A stretch of DNA of 64,000 nucleotides from Diaporthe sp. PMI_573 (taxonomy: Eukaryota; Ascomycota; Sordariomycetes; Diaporthales; Diaporthaceae). Of this stretch, positions 49,389-59,390 are shown piece after piece; the stretch's first letter is position 1, and each line of letters opens with the position of its first letter. The notes below the pieces were generated by a model. It saw only the letters and a program-made list of their open reading frames with translations. It had not been told where the DNA came from and did not search any database. Where the stretch lies: positions 1 through 64,000 of the forward strand of contig JAJTUP010000064.1 in the NCBI GenBank assembly GCA_021399435.1. Reading direction: 5' to 3'. The translations under genes and the position numbers were made by a program.

Positions 49389-50494
49389 CGCACGACAACA
49401 CAAACCTCGTGGGATGAGCTGCTCGACAGAAGGCCGTACGACACCACATCGAGTCCTGATGACTTGCCCGTGCCCTGTATCGCAACACTCAGATGCCACA
49501 ACAACGGGCGACGCCACTGATCGATCTGCACTGGACTTCCGACATGGGTGCGCTGTCGACCTGCTGCCCCACAGTTCAACCCGAGCTGACGGAACAGGGG
49601 CATAAACTAGATCGCATTGGTACTGGAGGCGCTTTCACATGCTCGACCGTCATCCGTGGGCTTGACCCGGGACTTTTCTTTACGAGAGACAGAAGACCTC
49701 CCAACAATCACGGCTCCGAACATCTTTTGAGCTCAAACCAAGACGGTAACATCGTCGCGATCTCATGTCCTGATATAGTGGACGACATGGCCTCGCTTTT
49801 GCATCTCCTCGGACCAACCTCCTCCTCCATTCCTACCCTGTTCAGCCCGAAACAACAACCAAACCACGGGCAAAGGAGAGGTGCTGTTGGGTATGTAATC
49901 CGATGCAACATCAAAGTCCCTGCCCAGTTGTTCTAGTCCTCCGGGGCCCCAACCCGCACCACCACTACCTATTATGAGCCCGCCTTGGATACCACTTGCT
50001 TTCGTGTGAGCAGATCCTTGAAGCAGCCAGATGCGATCCGATGAGGAGAAACCAGGTTTGAGCGATAAATTTCCCCATTTGTGCGTCACCCTGGCCCGCG
50101 ATCGGCCCGGGTAGCTCAGCGTCCTCTGCGTCCCTGCTCAAAGAGCCGCTTGTGCAGTATACGCCGCCAACAACTTGGCAACACAGGGACCGACGCAAAT
50201 CAGCACAGTTGTTGAATCACGAATACGTGCAAAAAGAACCAAGTGCCCCGAGAATTATCTCAACCTTGACGGAAGCACGGTTTTAAAGCCCCTGTACCCT
50301 CCATCAACCCCCCCATGGGATCTTGCGGCGGGGGTCGACGCAGGAAATGGGAAACGCCTCCTCAACAAATCGAGACTGCAGAATTGCAGCATTTGCTTGC
50401 AGCATTTGCAAACAGCAACTCGTTCTGGTTCTCTGAGTTGATCGTCGATGCGGCCCCTGGACAGCGATTTCTTGTCTGTTGAAGTGAACTGCGC
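49389..50494. repeat. repeat block B, copy 2
   Basis: Near-identical to 6125-7212. It carries small insertions relative to copy 1, for example 15 bp around 49755 and a short tandem GCATTTGCTTGCAGCATTTG around 50390. Non-coding as far as I can see. Confidence 0.85.
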
Positions 50495-50919
50495 AACAAG
50501 AAAAAGCAGAGGAAAGCCCCGCCGGCCACGGCCGAGTAGCCGAGCAGCCCAGCAATGGAGCTAGAGTCGCTCCCTCCAAGGTAGCGGGGTACATTGGCCG
50601 GCAGCTTGCCAACTCGTTTGGAAACTCGGCTCAGGAAGCGTCATGTTTTGCAACTGCAGTAGTCGGCCGATAGCCCCAAGCGCCCGTCAACGCGAGCAGC
50701 CGGCCGATCTCGACCCTGTGCAAAGCTTTACGCACATCAGCCATTGACCGTCTCAATACCTGGGAGCGGATATCTGGACGCAGCACGACACAACGTTGCG
50801 TCTGACCAGACTTACTCTGTGTTGCCAGACTCAATTGTATATGTGGCGCATTCGGCTTGGAGATTTGGAGTGGATGCCATGTCAAGCCGTGGCGTTATCA
50901 CGACATAAGTCAGCTACCA
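50495..50919. other. spacer between repeat block B and the large hAT element
   Basis: No recognisable gene or repeat. Confidence 0.4.
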
Positions 50920-51150
50920 CAGAGCAGGCCATCGGTCGGCTATCCGATCTGACCGAATCGGATATCCGATCCGATAGATGATCGATGAGATTTTTTGCCA
51001 GCCATCCGATTAAGATTCGGATCGGATGGCTCATCCATCCGATCGATATCCGATATATTTTGAGGCCATCCGATCGATATCGGATCTGACCGATTCGGAT
51101 GTGAGGTTATCGCGACCCTTATCAACTAAAGGCGCTAGAGGCCCTGGTTA

Positions 51151-53000
51151 ACGTCCCCGGCCCGGCTTCCGCCCCCCCCCTGATTCCGCCCCCTTCCCTC
51201 ACGACCGCCCCCTTCGCCTCGTCGCCGACGACGCCGCCACCACGATAGTTGACCTCGCTTCCGATGGTGTTTCCGACTCTTCTGAAGCGTCGCTTTCTTC
51301 TGATACCACCCCCGCTTCAATCTGAGTCCTCCGAATGGCCTCGATATCGGCGAAAAGTTCATTCGGGTCAAGTTGAACCTTCTTCCTTCGGACTACCCTA
51401 CTGGCTTCAATCTGGGCTTCCAACTCTCGGGCTTTTTGTGAGGACATCGTCAGATCGACGTCTATCTGGTCCCAACTTTTGAGGATTTTCCTGAAGAGGA
51501 GTCGTGATGTGGGGCTGAGATTCTTCTGACGGGCATACCGAGCCACCATACCCCTTAGGTCTTGAGATCGCTTAGGGGTCGCAAAAATGGTCCCTCGAGG
51601 CCGACAAAAACACTTATCAGTGCAGAAATGGCTGCTGGAGCTATTGGTACCGCCAGATTCCAACGATCTCGCTTCCTTCTCGCGATTATCGGCGATAAAG
51701 TGGCTTCCGAGTGCCCTATGCTTAGACACTGGCCAGAGACCAGTCGCCCGCCAGCCAGAACGTATATTTGCTTCCGTCAAAGTGTCAATTCGAGCCTTGT
51801 GATAGCAATAAAGAAACCGTTTCTTTGCCACGACTGTTGACGAATCGTGCCCTCCCTGGTGATCGAGATGCTTCTTAAATGCGAGCTTTAGAGGGCCGAA
51901 GATCGCCACATCGAGCGGTTGCAGCATATGCGAAGTATGGGCGGGCAAAAAAACGATATACACCTTATTCGAGAAGCATTCCCACATAAACTCGACCGTT
52001 GTATGTGTATGGTGCCCATCGATCACGAGAAGGCGCCATTCTAATGGGTCCTCTGGTACTGTTTGAGGAAGGAAGACCTTCCGAAGCCAGTGGATAGCGA
52101 TAGGTTCCTCCATCCACCCCTTCTTCGTCGCCGTGAACTGCCAGCCCTCGTGATCTTCAAGGGCGATAGGAAACCACTGCTGCTGAATGCTGAGTCCCTT
52201 AAAAATAACGAGTGGGACGAGGAACTTGCCCGTGGCGGAGATACACTCAAGGAAGGAGGTCCACGCTCTCGAATTAAAGTCCTTCTGAAGAAGCTGGCTT
52301 CCTTCCGAATAGCCGATCGTGAGCGCCTTCTCGGACTTGCCCTCCATCAGCCCGCCCTCGTCGGCATTCCATCAGTTGGCCGGCTTAATTGCCTTCACGA
52401 TAGGCAACTGCATGAAGTCAAACCACGACCCAACGTTCTTTTTGGTAGCTGCCCTTAGCCGTTTAGCCTCAACGCGCTGGTACTTACGGCTTTGGAGGAT
52501 AGGGTGACGAAGGAGGAAGGCCCTCAGCCACTTCCTTCCGAGAGGAGCGACCTCCTTCCCCGACGAGGCCATTCGGGCTGCCAGAGCCCTCGTTTCCCAG
52601 CGAGTTAACGCATGGCCCAAGCTGCTTTGGTTGATAAGGAATAGGGCCAATCGATCCTCCTGATCATCAGAAAGAGGCCTCTGAGGTTCGTGAGAAACGC
52701 GCTGACTTTGCGCGCCGGCGAGGCGATCGCGAAGTGTGGAACGGGGGATATGCCAGGTCCTGCAAGCCTGCTTGACGGGCATTCCATCCCTGCACGCAAC
52801 AAGGGCGTCATGGATCTCGGCTTCCCCATAGGGCTTCATGATGACTAGGTTGATGCTTGGAAGAAGTTTGGTGACCAGAAAAAATTCTCTCGGAAAGATA
52901 TGGTTGAGTTTATATAGGGTGGGGGCAGACGCGTACACGCGTGAACGCGGATGTGGGGGGGGCGGAATCAGGGGGGGGGCGGAAGCCGGGCCGGGGACGT
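51151..53000 (-). mobile_element. pogo element nested in the hAT element, 1850 bp
   Basis: The inverted repeats start ACGTCCCCGGCCCGGCTTCC and include a C-run and TGATTCCGCC. They are flanked by TA (51149-51150 and 53001-53002). One transposase gene fills the element. Fragments of the same family occur at 5590-5732 and 15420-15797. Confidence 0.9.
51199..52839 (-). pseudogene. pogo transposase with a single in-frame TGA
   Basis: The frame runs from ATG at 52839 (MKPYGEAEIHDALVACRDGM) to 51199. Only TGA at 52372-52374 interrupts it, directly before WNADEGGLMEG, the segment carrying the first catalytic Asp. Domains: psq HTH (TWHIPRSTLRDRLAG), CENP-B-type HTH (RWETRALAARMAS...RKWLRAFLLRHP), catalytic LLVIDGHHTHTTVEF and HTSHMLQPLDVAIFGPLKL, then a C-terminal extension ending EARSTIVVAASSATRRRGRS. 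Same-frame continuity on both sides shows a point inactivation; CGA to TGA would be a C-to-T change. No zinc knuckle, unlike the Fot family. Confidence 0.9.
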
Positions 53001-53117
53001 TAGGGCCGTTCCAGGTATATTACTAAGCGAGGAACGCGTAGAATCTTTACCTATTCATACCTACATTACTAAAGTACTCGAAGAATTGTTTCTTTTTCGA
53101 CCTCGCGGGCGCCAAAA

Positions 53118-55896
53118 ATGGACTCACCTACGCCCTCGTCCCTCGTTTCCTCCACGCCACAAGATACCGAGATCGTGGGCTACCCTGATTACTCCGTTTG
53201 GACTGAGGAACGCTTGGCAGCTTACCCAGGGCTTGCCAACTACCATAACCCAACAAAAGAACGCAAATGGCGGTGGCAATATGGCTTCAGACTCAGAGAT
53301 TGTTCTCGGCCTAAAAACCAAGATCAGATCTGGGTGTGCGAGTCTTGTTTTCTTGCAAAGAAACCTGCGAAGGATACCAAATTCGTGGCTACAACTAGCA
53401 GGTCCATCGAGAAGCATCTAAAGGATAGCCATGGCGTTATAGACCCTAAGGTATGTGACAAAATAGATGAGGGTTCATAAGCTGACGCCTAGAATGCTGT
53501 GCAGATTAATGAAGCCGAGTCTACGCCTGTACCCTCGCAGAGGACCCTCAACTCCATGATCGACTTTTCGAAACCGGCGCAACAAGCAGTCCACGGGCAG
53601 TTAATAATACGCTTCAAGAAGCCGGTGAACGACTTATTGATACTTGACTGGCTTGTCTGCTCGAATCTGTCATTCAATATCGTAAATGATACTCGTTGGC
53701 GCCGTCAACAGCTGTATAACAACCCCGTGCTTGAGGAGAAGGACCTACCACACTCGAAAACCCTTGTTCGCCTCCTTCTGCGTGAATATCACCGCGCCCT
53801 ACCCAAAATCAGAGCTTTCCTTCGAAGCGCGCGCGGCTTGATCCATCTAACGTTTGACGGCTGGACCTCGAGGAGATTCACGTCATTCGTAGGGTTGACT
53901 GCCAATTTCATCGACAAAGACTTCAACAGATGGACCATCTTGTTAGGTTTGCCACCTTTGATGAAGCGCCACAGAGGCTCAGATATTGCTGAGGAAATCT
54001 TAGCCATAATCCGCTTTTTTGAGATTCAAGATTGCGTGGGCTACTGTACCTTGGATAACGAGTCTAAGAATAGGACAACGATGGCCAAGATTGGCGAAGC
54101 ACTCGGGCTCGACGCTGAGGAGAGGCAGATTAGCTGTGGTCCGCACGTTTTGCAGCTCTGTACCCGCGCCTTGATGTATGGTGAGGGTTGTAAGCGCCTG
54201 CCGCTTGACCAGGTCCTCCGAAACTGGCTTCAAGACAGCTTCGCTGACGAGGACGAGGAAAACGAGGCTCTAGAACGTGCCTTTGACGAAGTTGCCATCA
54301 ACCCTGAGGAGGACCTTACGCAACAGGATTCGGCTAGTGAGGATGAGGATGATGATGCTTTAGATACTGATCCTTTTGTTGATACTGAGGACGAGGATGA
54401 TGAGTACAACAATTCTGACGTATCTGACGAATTAGTTGAAGCCGCCGCGTGCGCCTTTGATTACTCTACGCCTAGTCAGCTAACCAGGAAAACGATGGAA
54501 AAGTACCAAAAACGAGGTCCTTTTGGTAAGCTTCACAACCATGGCAACTGCTTCCACAGAAGCAGCCAGCTCGTTGGCGCGTTTCGTGATGCCCAAACAG
54601 AACTGGACCCTTCCGCTACCACCAAGGAATGGGTTCACAACAACGCCACGAGGTGGCAAAGCGACGAGGCAATGGCGGCGCGTGCCTTGGAGTTACAGCC
54701 GGCGATCAAACGACTACACCAAAACCTTGAGTACCAGTGGGACGCGGCTGGTTCGAAGGAAAAGGATAAGCCGCCGGTTCTCGAGTTCAAGTTGGGGGCC
54801 CAGGATTGGCGTGTGGTTGAGGCTATTCAGAATATCCTTTCTCCCTTCAAGTTTGCCTCGAAGAAGCTTCAAGGCATCGGACCTGCTGGCTCTCTTGATC
54901 AGTATTTTCCTCAGATGGAGTATTTGCTGCTTCACCTCGAATCTTGTGCGCAGGGCAAGTGCTATGTTGAACGAGAAAACCCTATTGACCCTACAGGCGA
55001 CCCTATCCCCGGGATCGTGAAGATCTTCGAGCATCTTGGCGACCAAGAACGGCGTTTCTTAAAGGCATATATTCGGGTAGGCCTGTGGAAGCTACAGCAC
55101 TACTACGATAAACTCACGAGCTTGGCCTATGCCGCTGCTGTGGTGTTTAATCCAAGCCTCAAGATGACTGGGTTGCAAGGTATTTTTGATGCTGAGCCTC
55201 AACGGCAAGGGTCTAGATGGCGAGACCACTATACTACCAGGTTGAGGGAACGATGGGAGGAGGACTATAAAAATAAGTGAGTTATACATATATTAATAGT
55301 CTTTGCTTAACTAATGCTCTAGTAGACCGCGACCTGGCTTTAACCCCCAGACTGAGGTCGAACAACAACCAGTCCTCGACATGCTTCAACGCCGCAAACG
55401 CTTCTTCGCGAACGACGCCGACGACGAGGTTCCTAATTCACAAGATACACGGCTAGCAAACAAGAGGAGAAGGGGCAACAAAGGCAAGGACCCTGAGCCC
55501 ATACAACGAGAGGATATACAACAAGACGAGCTAGATACATACCTTGTTGAGCCAGTAGTCAACTCAAAGGCGTACCTAAACGACCCAATCGCGTGGTGGC
55601 GGGATATTGGCGCAAAACGATTCCCCAAGCTGTCTTATATGGCAGTTGACTTCCTCACGATACCTTCAGCAGCAGCAGAAACTGAGCGTCAGTTTAGTAG
55701 CGTTGGGCAGATGGTGTCAGCACGGAGGTCTTGTCTTCAGCGGCACGTTATTGGCGCCAGCCAGTGTATTAGGTCTTGGAGCAAAGCAGGCGTCTACAAG
55801 GCTGAATTGCCACTTGAATTGCTAGATCGGGCATCTAGCACGGCGTTACAAAGTGATATTGCACGGGAATTAACTAGATGGGCACAACGTAGCTAA
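53118..55896 (+). CDS. hAT transposase, 896 aa, three exons, apparently intact
   Basis: Exons 53118-53450, 53493-55276 and 55323-55896; introns of 42 bp (GTATGT...CCTAG) and 46 bp (GTGAGT...CTCTAG). Phases agree, 2691 nt. It starts MDSPTPSSLVSSTPQD. A BED-like zinc finger is near residues 65-110 (IWVCESCFLAKK...SIEKHLKDSH). The catalytic region has LTFDGWTSRRFTSFVGLTAN, VGYCTLDNESKNRTTMAKI and the C-x-H segment CGPHVLQLCTRAL. An acidic insert (EDEDDDALDTDPF) follows, then FGKLHNH and NNATRWQSDEAM. The C-terminal dimerisation domain is FPKLSYMAVDFLTIPSAAAE...RQFSSVGQM. No stop or frameshift was found, so this element may be autonomous. Confidence 0.92.
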
Positions 55897-56109
55897 TATA
55901 ACTGGGAATAGCCTCAAATACGCACCCCATCCGATTTAGCAGATCTGATATCCGATTCCGAATCGGATATAGGCAAATCGGATCGGATCCGATCCGATAT
56001 AGACCAATCCGATTCGGAATCGGATGGGCTTCAGTCTATTCGATCGATTTCAAATCGATATCGGAATCGGATGGGATTTGGCCATCCGATCGACCGATGG
56101 CCTGCTCTG

Positions 56110-56857
56110 CATTCTCTATATCTCTGCAGATGGCAAGCAGAGGTTCAAGCCAAAGATTATATTCCATGGTGCTTCAGGACCTGCAGGAAGGATATACCGC
56201 CAGGAATCTTCATCTTACAGTCCTGATGTTACTGTGGAATTCAATCCTACAGCCTACAATAATGAGGAGCTATTTAGTAAATGGATATCTGAAGAGCTGG
56301 GTCCTATGGTCAAGGACACACAGGATTTTCTATTGGTTATGGATGTTGCTACATTCCATGTAACTGATGCTATCAAGCAACAGTTAAAGGATGTAAGGGT
56401 TACTACTGCATTGATACCAGCTGGCTGTACCAGTCTCCTTCAGCCATTAGACACTGCAGTCAACCATCCATTCAAGCTTTGGCTTCAGGAATTTACTGAC
56501 GAATACATGGCAGAGAAAGAGAAGGAAAGCCCTGGACATATATGGACAGTCTCTGATATGCGTATCATGACTACCTGGGTAGTGGCCAGGGCAACGAAAC
56601 GTCTAGCAGAAAGGCCAGAGTTAGTTCAGAATGCCTTCACTCATACTGGAATCTCTATTCGTCCTGATGGAAGTCAGGTTGATATGGTGCGTATCAAGGA
56701 TATAGAGCCTTCCCAAATTAACTGGGAAGGCTGGGAGACAGCTGAGGAGCCTACCTTGAAGATGGAATGCGAGGAAGTACCTGTAACACCTCTGGAAGAG
56801 ATAGACCTCTTTGTCAAGGAAGAGGAAGTTCAAGACTGTATTATTGTAGCCTGTTAG
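56110..56857 (+). pseudogene. pogo/Tc1-type transposase, 3' half
   Basis: The frame begins at the hAT right end in mid-domain (ILYISADGKQRFKPKIIFHG) and runs to a stop at 56857. It contains the second and third catalytic regions, FLLVMDVATFHVTDAIKQQL and CTSLLQPLDTAVNHPFKLWL, and ends with VQDCIIVAC. The N-terminal DNA-binding domains and the first catalytic Asp are missing. The coding sequence ends 8 bp before the Copia LTR at 56865, so no 3' terminal repeat survives. Related to the remnant inside the 572-bp element at 47051. Confidence 0.85.
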
Positions 56858-56864
56858 TGGTAGC

Positions 56865-57058
56865 TGTCAGATGTGACGGGTGCTTTGGGTTAGGTGCCTG
56901 AGGCATCAATGGTTGAATCATGACAAAACCAGCCCCCTTACGGGTGGGGTCCCACCAAGGAACCAAGACAAGACATCATCACAATACACACAGTGACCAC
57001 CCCATCAATTGGACCATAATTACACGTCCCATATACCTAAAAGGGTGATAATCTGACA
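56865..57058 (+). repeat. 5' LTR of the Copia element
   Basis: Starts TGTCAGATGTGACGGG and ends GGGTGATAATCTGACA. Compared with the two solo LTRs it differs in a block after base 16 and is otherwise nearly identical. The primer-binding site should lie at about 57059-57075; I cannot match it to a specific tRNA. Confidence 0.9.
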
Positions 57059-57092
57059 ATTAAGAGTCTCACTGCCTCAAGCCGATTCAAAT

Positions 57093-58325
57093 ATGACTGA
57101 CTACGTCAATACGAGGACCCTTAATGCATTCCTAGCGAAACCAGAAGATTGGAACGACTGGAACCACGAGTTCAAACTCCAGGCCAAAACGCATGGACTC
57201 CAATCCCACATCAAAGAAAAGACTTCCCTCATCCCCCGTCCAAAACTACCAGACATTCGTCGAAAGAGATACACGAAGAAACCGCATATGCAGCGAAATG
57301 CAAGATCGCAAACCATACACGACGAGGAGGAAGATGAGGATATTATTCAAGAAAGAGGAAACGGCGAATGGACGATGACCGACCTTACGGACAACGGAGT
57401 TAAGGCATTCAACCTAGACCTTACTTGGTATAAACAACTTGAAACCGCCTATAAGGAAGAAAACCAGGCCGTTGAAAAACTTACCAAATGGGTACTCCAA
57501 ACGGTTTCCCCAGCATACAAATCCACATGTTACGGGGAGGACGACCTACTATGGCAATGGCACCAGAATCTGGAAAACAGATGTGCCTTGACCAAGACGG
57601 ATGAGAAGACAGAAGTCTTAGCATCTTATAAACAAGCCATCAGACCACCCCGAAATATCCGGGAAGCTTCAGCATGGGTTAATCGGTGGGAAGATGTCAT
57701 GGCGAGAGGACTCAAACAGGGCCTCTCAACTACCCAAGACCCAGTTGTCTGGGTACCAGATCTGCTTCAAGCAATCGGAGGAATTCTCCCGGTCTGGACA
57801 ACAATGTTCCGGCAAACAAGACGTCAAGCGATAGCCGATGGGAGCCTCAAGTTTCGCGAAGTAGGGAACGACCTCCGTCAAGAAATCGCAGCACTGGGTG
57901 TACAGAAGACTGTACGAGCCACAAAAGGTGCTTTTGCGACGACGTACGATGGTGTAAAAGACCATGGCAGCGAAAAAGGGGACGCCCACGCTGCAGAGGA
58001 TCAAATACCACTCCGAAGAGGTGCGACTGGTTCACGTAGAGGCACAGGCGAAAAAAGGAATCTACAGCCCGTGGAAGATCCAGCTCAAGGATGTCCTGCC
58101 TGCAGAATGCCCCACGCCCTCGCGAAATGCTTTTACGTCTTTCCGGACCAAGCTTTTGAAGGCTTCAAGCCTAGAAGCTACTTGAAAAAGAGAGCTGAAG
58201 AAGCACTTGAAAATGATGCTGACCTCCAAGCACAGGTCCGAGCCCTCAAGGGTCCGAGATCGAAATCCAAGTCCAAAACCCCTCGTCCGACAAAAGAAGA
58301 AGCCGTCGACGAAGTCGAAGATTGA
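57093..58325 (+). CDS. Copia Gag, 410 aa, ending at a possible recoding stop
   Basis: ATG-led frame MTDYVNTRTLNAFLAKPEDW with the Trp-rich Copia Gag start (DWNDWNHEFKLQAKTHG), a helical capsid-like middle, and a C-terminal Cys/His motif CPACRMPHALAKCFYVFPDQ near residues 347-366, then a Lys/Arg/Glu-rich tail. It ends at TGA (58323-58325). The protease frame continues in the same phase for another 167 codons (to 58826), so Gag and Pol were one frame with one UGA between them. Role: virus-like particle coat of the retrotransposon. The stop may be a mutation (CGA to TGA) or a read-through site. Confidence 0.85.
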   Translation: MTDYVNTRTLNAFLAKPEDWNDWNHEFKLQAKTHGLQSHIKEKTSLIPRPKLPDIRRKRYTKKPHMQRNARSQTIHDEEEDEDIIQERGNGEWTMTDLTDNGVKAFNLDLTWYKQLETAYKEENQAVEKLTKWVLQTVSPAYKSTCYGEDDLLWQWHQNLENRCALTKTDEKTEVLASYKQAIRPPRNIREASAWVNRWEDVMARGLKQGLSTTQDPVVWVPDLLQAIGGILPVWTTMFRQTRRQAIADGSLKFREVGNDLRQEIAALGVQKTVRATKGAFATTYDGVKDHGSEKGDAHAAEDQIPLRRGATGSRRGTGEKRNLQPVEDPAQGCPACRMPHALAKCFYVFPDQAFEGFKPRSYLKKRAEEALENDADLQAQVRALKGPRSKSKSKTPRPTKEEAVDEVED

Positions 58326-59382
58326 CTCCCGGGGTATTGTGTTGCTAGTATAGAGGCTAGGGGAGCTTTTGCCATAAACGCAGAAGAATACCCTCTTCGA
58401 CACTCGGTGATACTTGACCCAGCGAGTACGATCTCGATTACAAACAACAGCGAAAGACTGTTCAACACAAGACCAGCCACACACGACGACTATCTGTGGG
58501 CTGGAGACAGACAATTGCCAGTGCTTGCGTACGGAACAATGCCGCTCCGCACTGGACCGACCATCCTACACCTCGAAAACGTTGCCCTCTGCCCACGACT
58601 CCTGACAACACTCGTCTCTCTGAGGCAACTTCGAAGGAAGGGTATCTTTTGGGACAACGAACACGATCCAACAACTTTGAAACGACGTGACAGGTCGACC
58701 CTGTGCAAACTCAGGGATATCCACGGCCAATACGTCATCGAATACCAACCACACGAAGAGACCACTCACAGGCGAAGCCATCCTCTGGCACGGCCGTCTT
58801 GGTCACCCAGGCCCGAGCGCGCTTGAGCACCTAGTTGCCTCATCTCAGGGGGTGCGCATTCGGGGACCAACAACAGTCGAATGTGAAGCTTGTGCCTTAG
58901 CCAAGATCACGAGGCAAATCCGTCGAGCACCGAGGGAGATCCTCGAACGAGAAGGCGAAAGGATAGCACTTGATTTTCACGACTACGAACCAGGAGTCAA
59001 CAACTACACATCACAACTGCTACTCACATGCAGAGTGTCAGGACTCATCTGGGATTACTACCTCGAAAGTCGTGATAGCGAAACCCTCCTCACGGTTATG
59101 AAATCATTCCTGGGGATGATGAAGACGCAATACAACACCAAGGTCAAGATCATCGAATGTGACGGAGAACTGTTCAGCCGAAGACGAGCTGTCAGAGAAT
59201 TTCTCGAGTCAAAACATATCAAGATCGAGCCCTCAGCACCCAACACACAAGCACAAAACGGAGGAGCCGAGCGCTCAGGGGGTGTGATCAAGGAGAAGAT
59301 GCGTGCAATGCGAACAAGCTCAAAACTCCCACACTCTCTTTGGCCCGAAATTGGACGAACAACCGTCTATCTCAATAATTAG
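58326..59382 (+). pseudogene. Copia Pol: protease, GAG-pre-integrase, integrase; frameshifted
   Basis: Directly after the UGA the same frame gives the protease region. The active-site position reads VILDPASTISITN, where Copia proteases have D-(S/T)-G-A, so the Gly is lost. Near 58770 the frame shifts. The next frame has the pre-integrase motif WHGRLGHPGPSALEHL with C-x2-C downstream, then an integrase core with LDFHDYEPG, IECDGELFSRR and NTQAQNGGAERSGG, the three acids of the DDE triad. It stops at TAG 59380-59382. Protease mutation, frameshift and truncation make it non-functional. Confidence 0.85.
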
Positions 59383-59390
59383 AAGGTCTG

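Larger units (their letters stand above)
50920..56109 (+). mobile_element. large hAT element, 5.19 kb, containing a nested pogo element
   Basis: The terminal inverted repeats are 19 bp, CAGAGCAGGCCATCGGTCG, perfect at both ends. Both subterminal regions (50930-51080 and 55925-56095) are dense arrays of GATCCGATATCCGAT-type hexamer motifs in both orientations, the likely transposase-binding sites. The 8-bp flanks do not match, so the target duplication is lost or the ends come from rearrangement. The right end interrupts a pogo transposase. Without the nested element its length would be about 3.34 kb. Confidence 0.9.
56865..59390 (+). mobile_element. Copia LTR retrotransposon, truncated after integrase
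   Basis: 5' LTR 56865-57058 (194 bp, TGTCAG...CTGACA). A short leader follows, then gag from 57093, protease, GAG-pre-integrase and integrase to about 59382. Reverse transcriptase, RNase H and the 3' LTR are absent, and the integrase reading stops at TAG in an ordinary position for a deletion. This LTR matches the solo LTRs at 22121 and 34935, so the family was active at least three times here. Confidence 0.9.
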
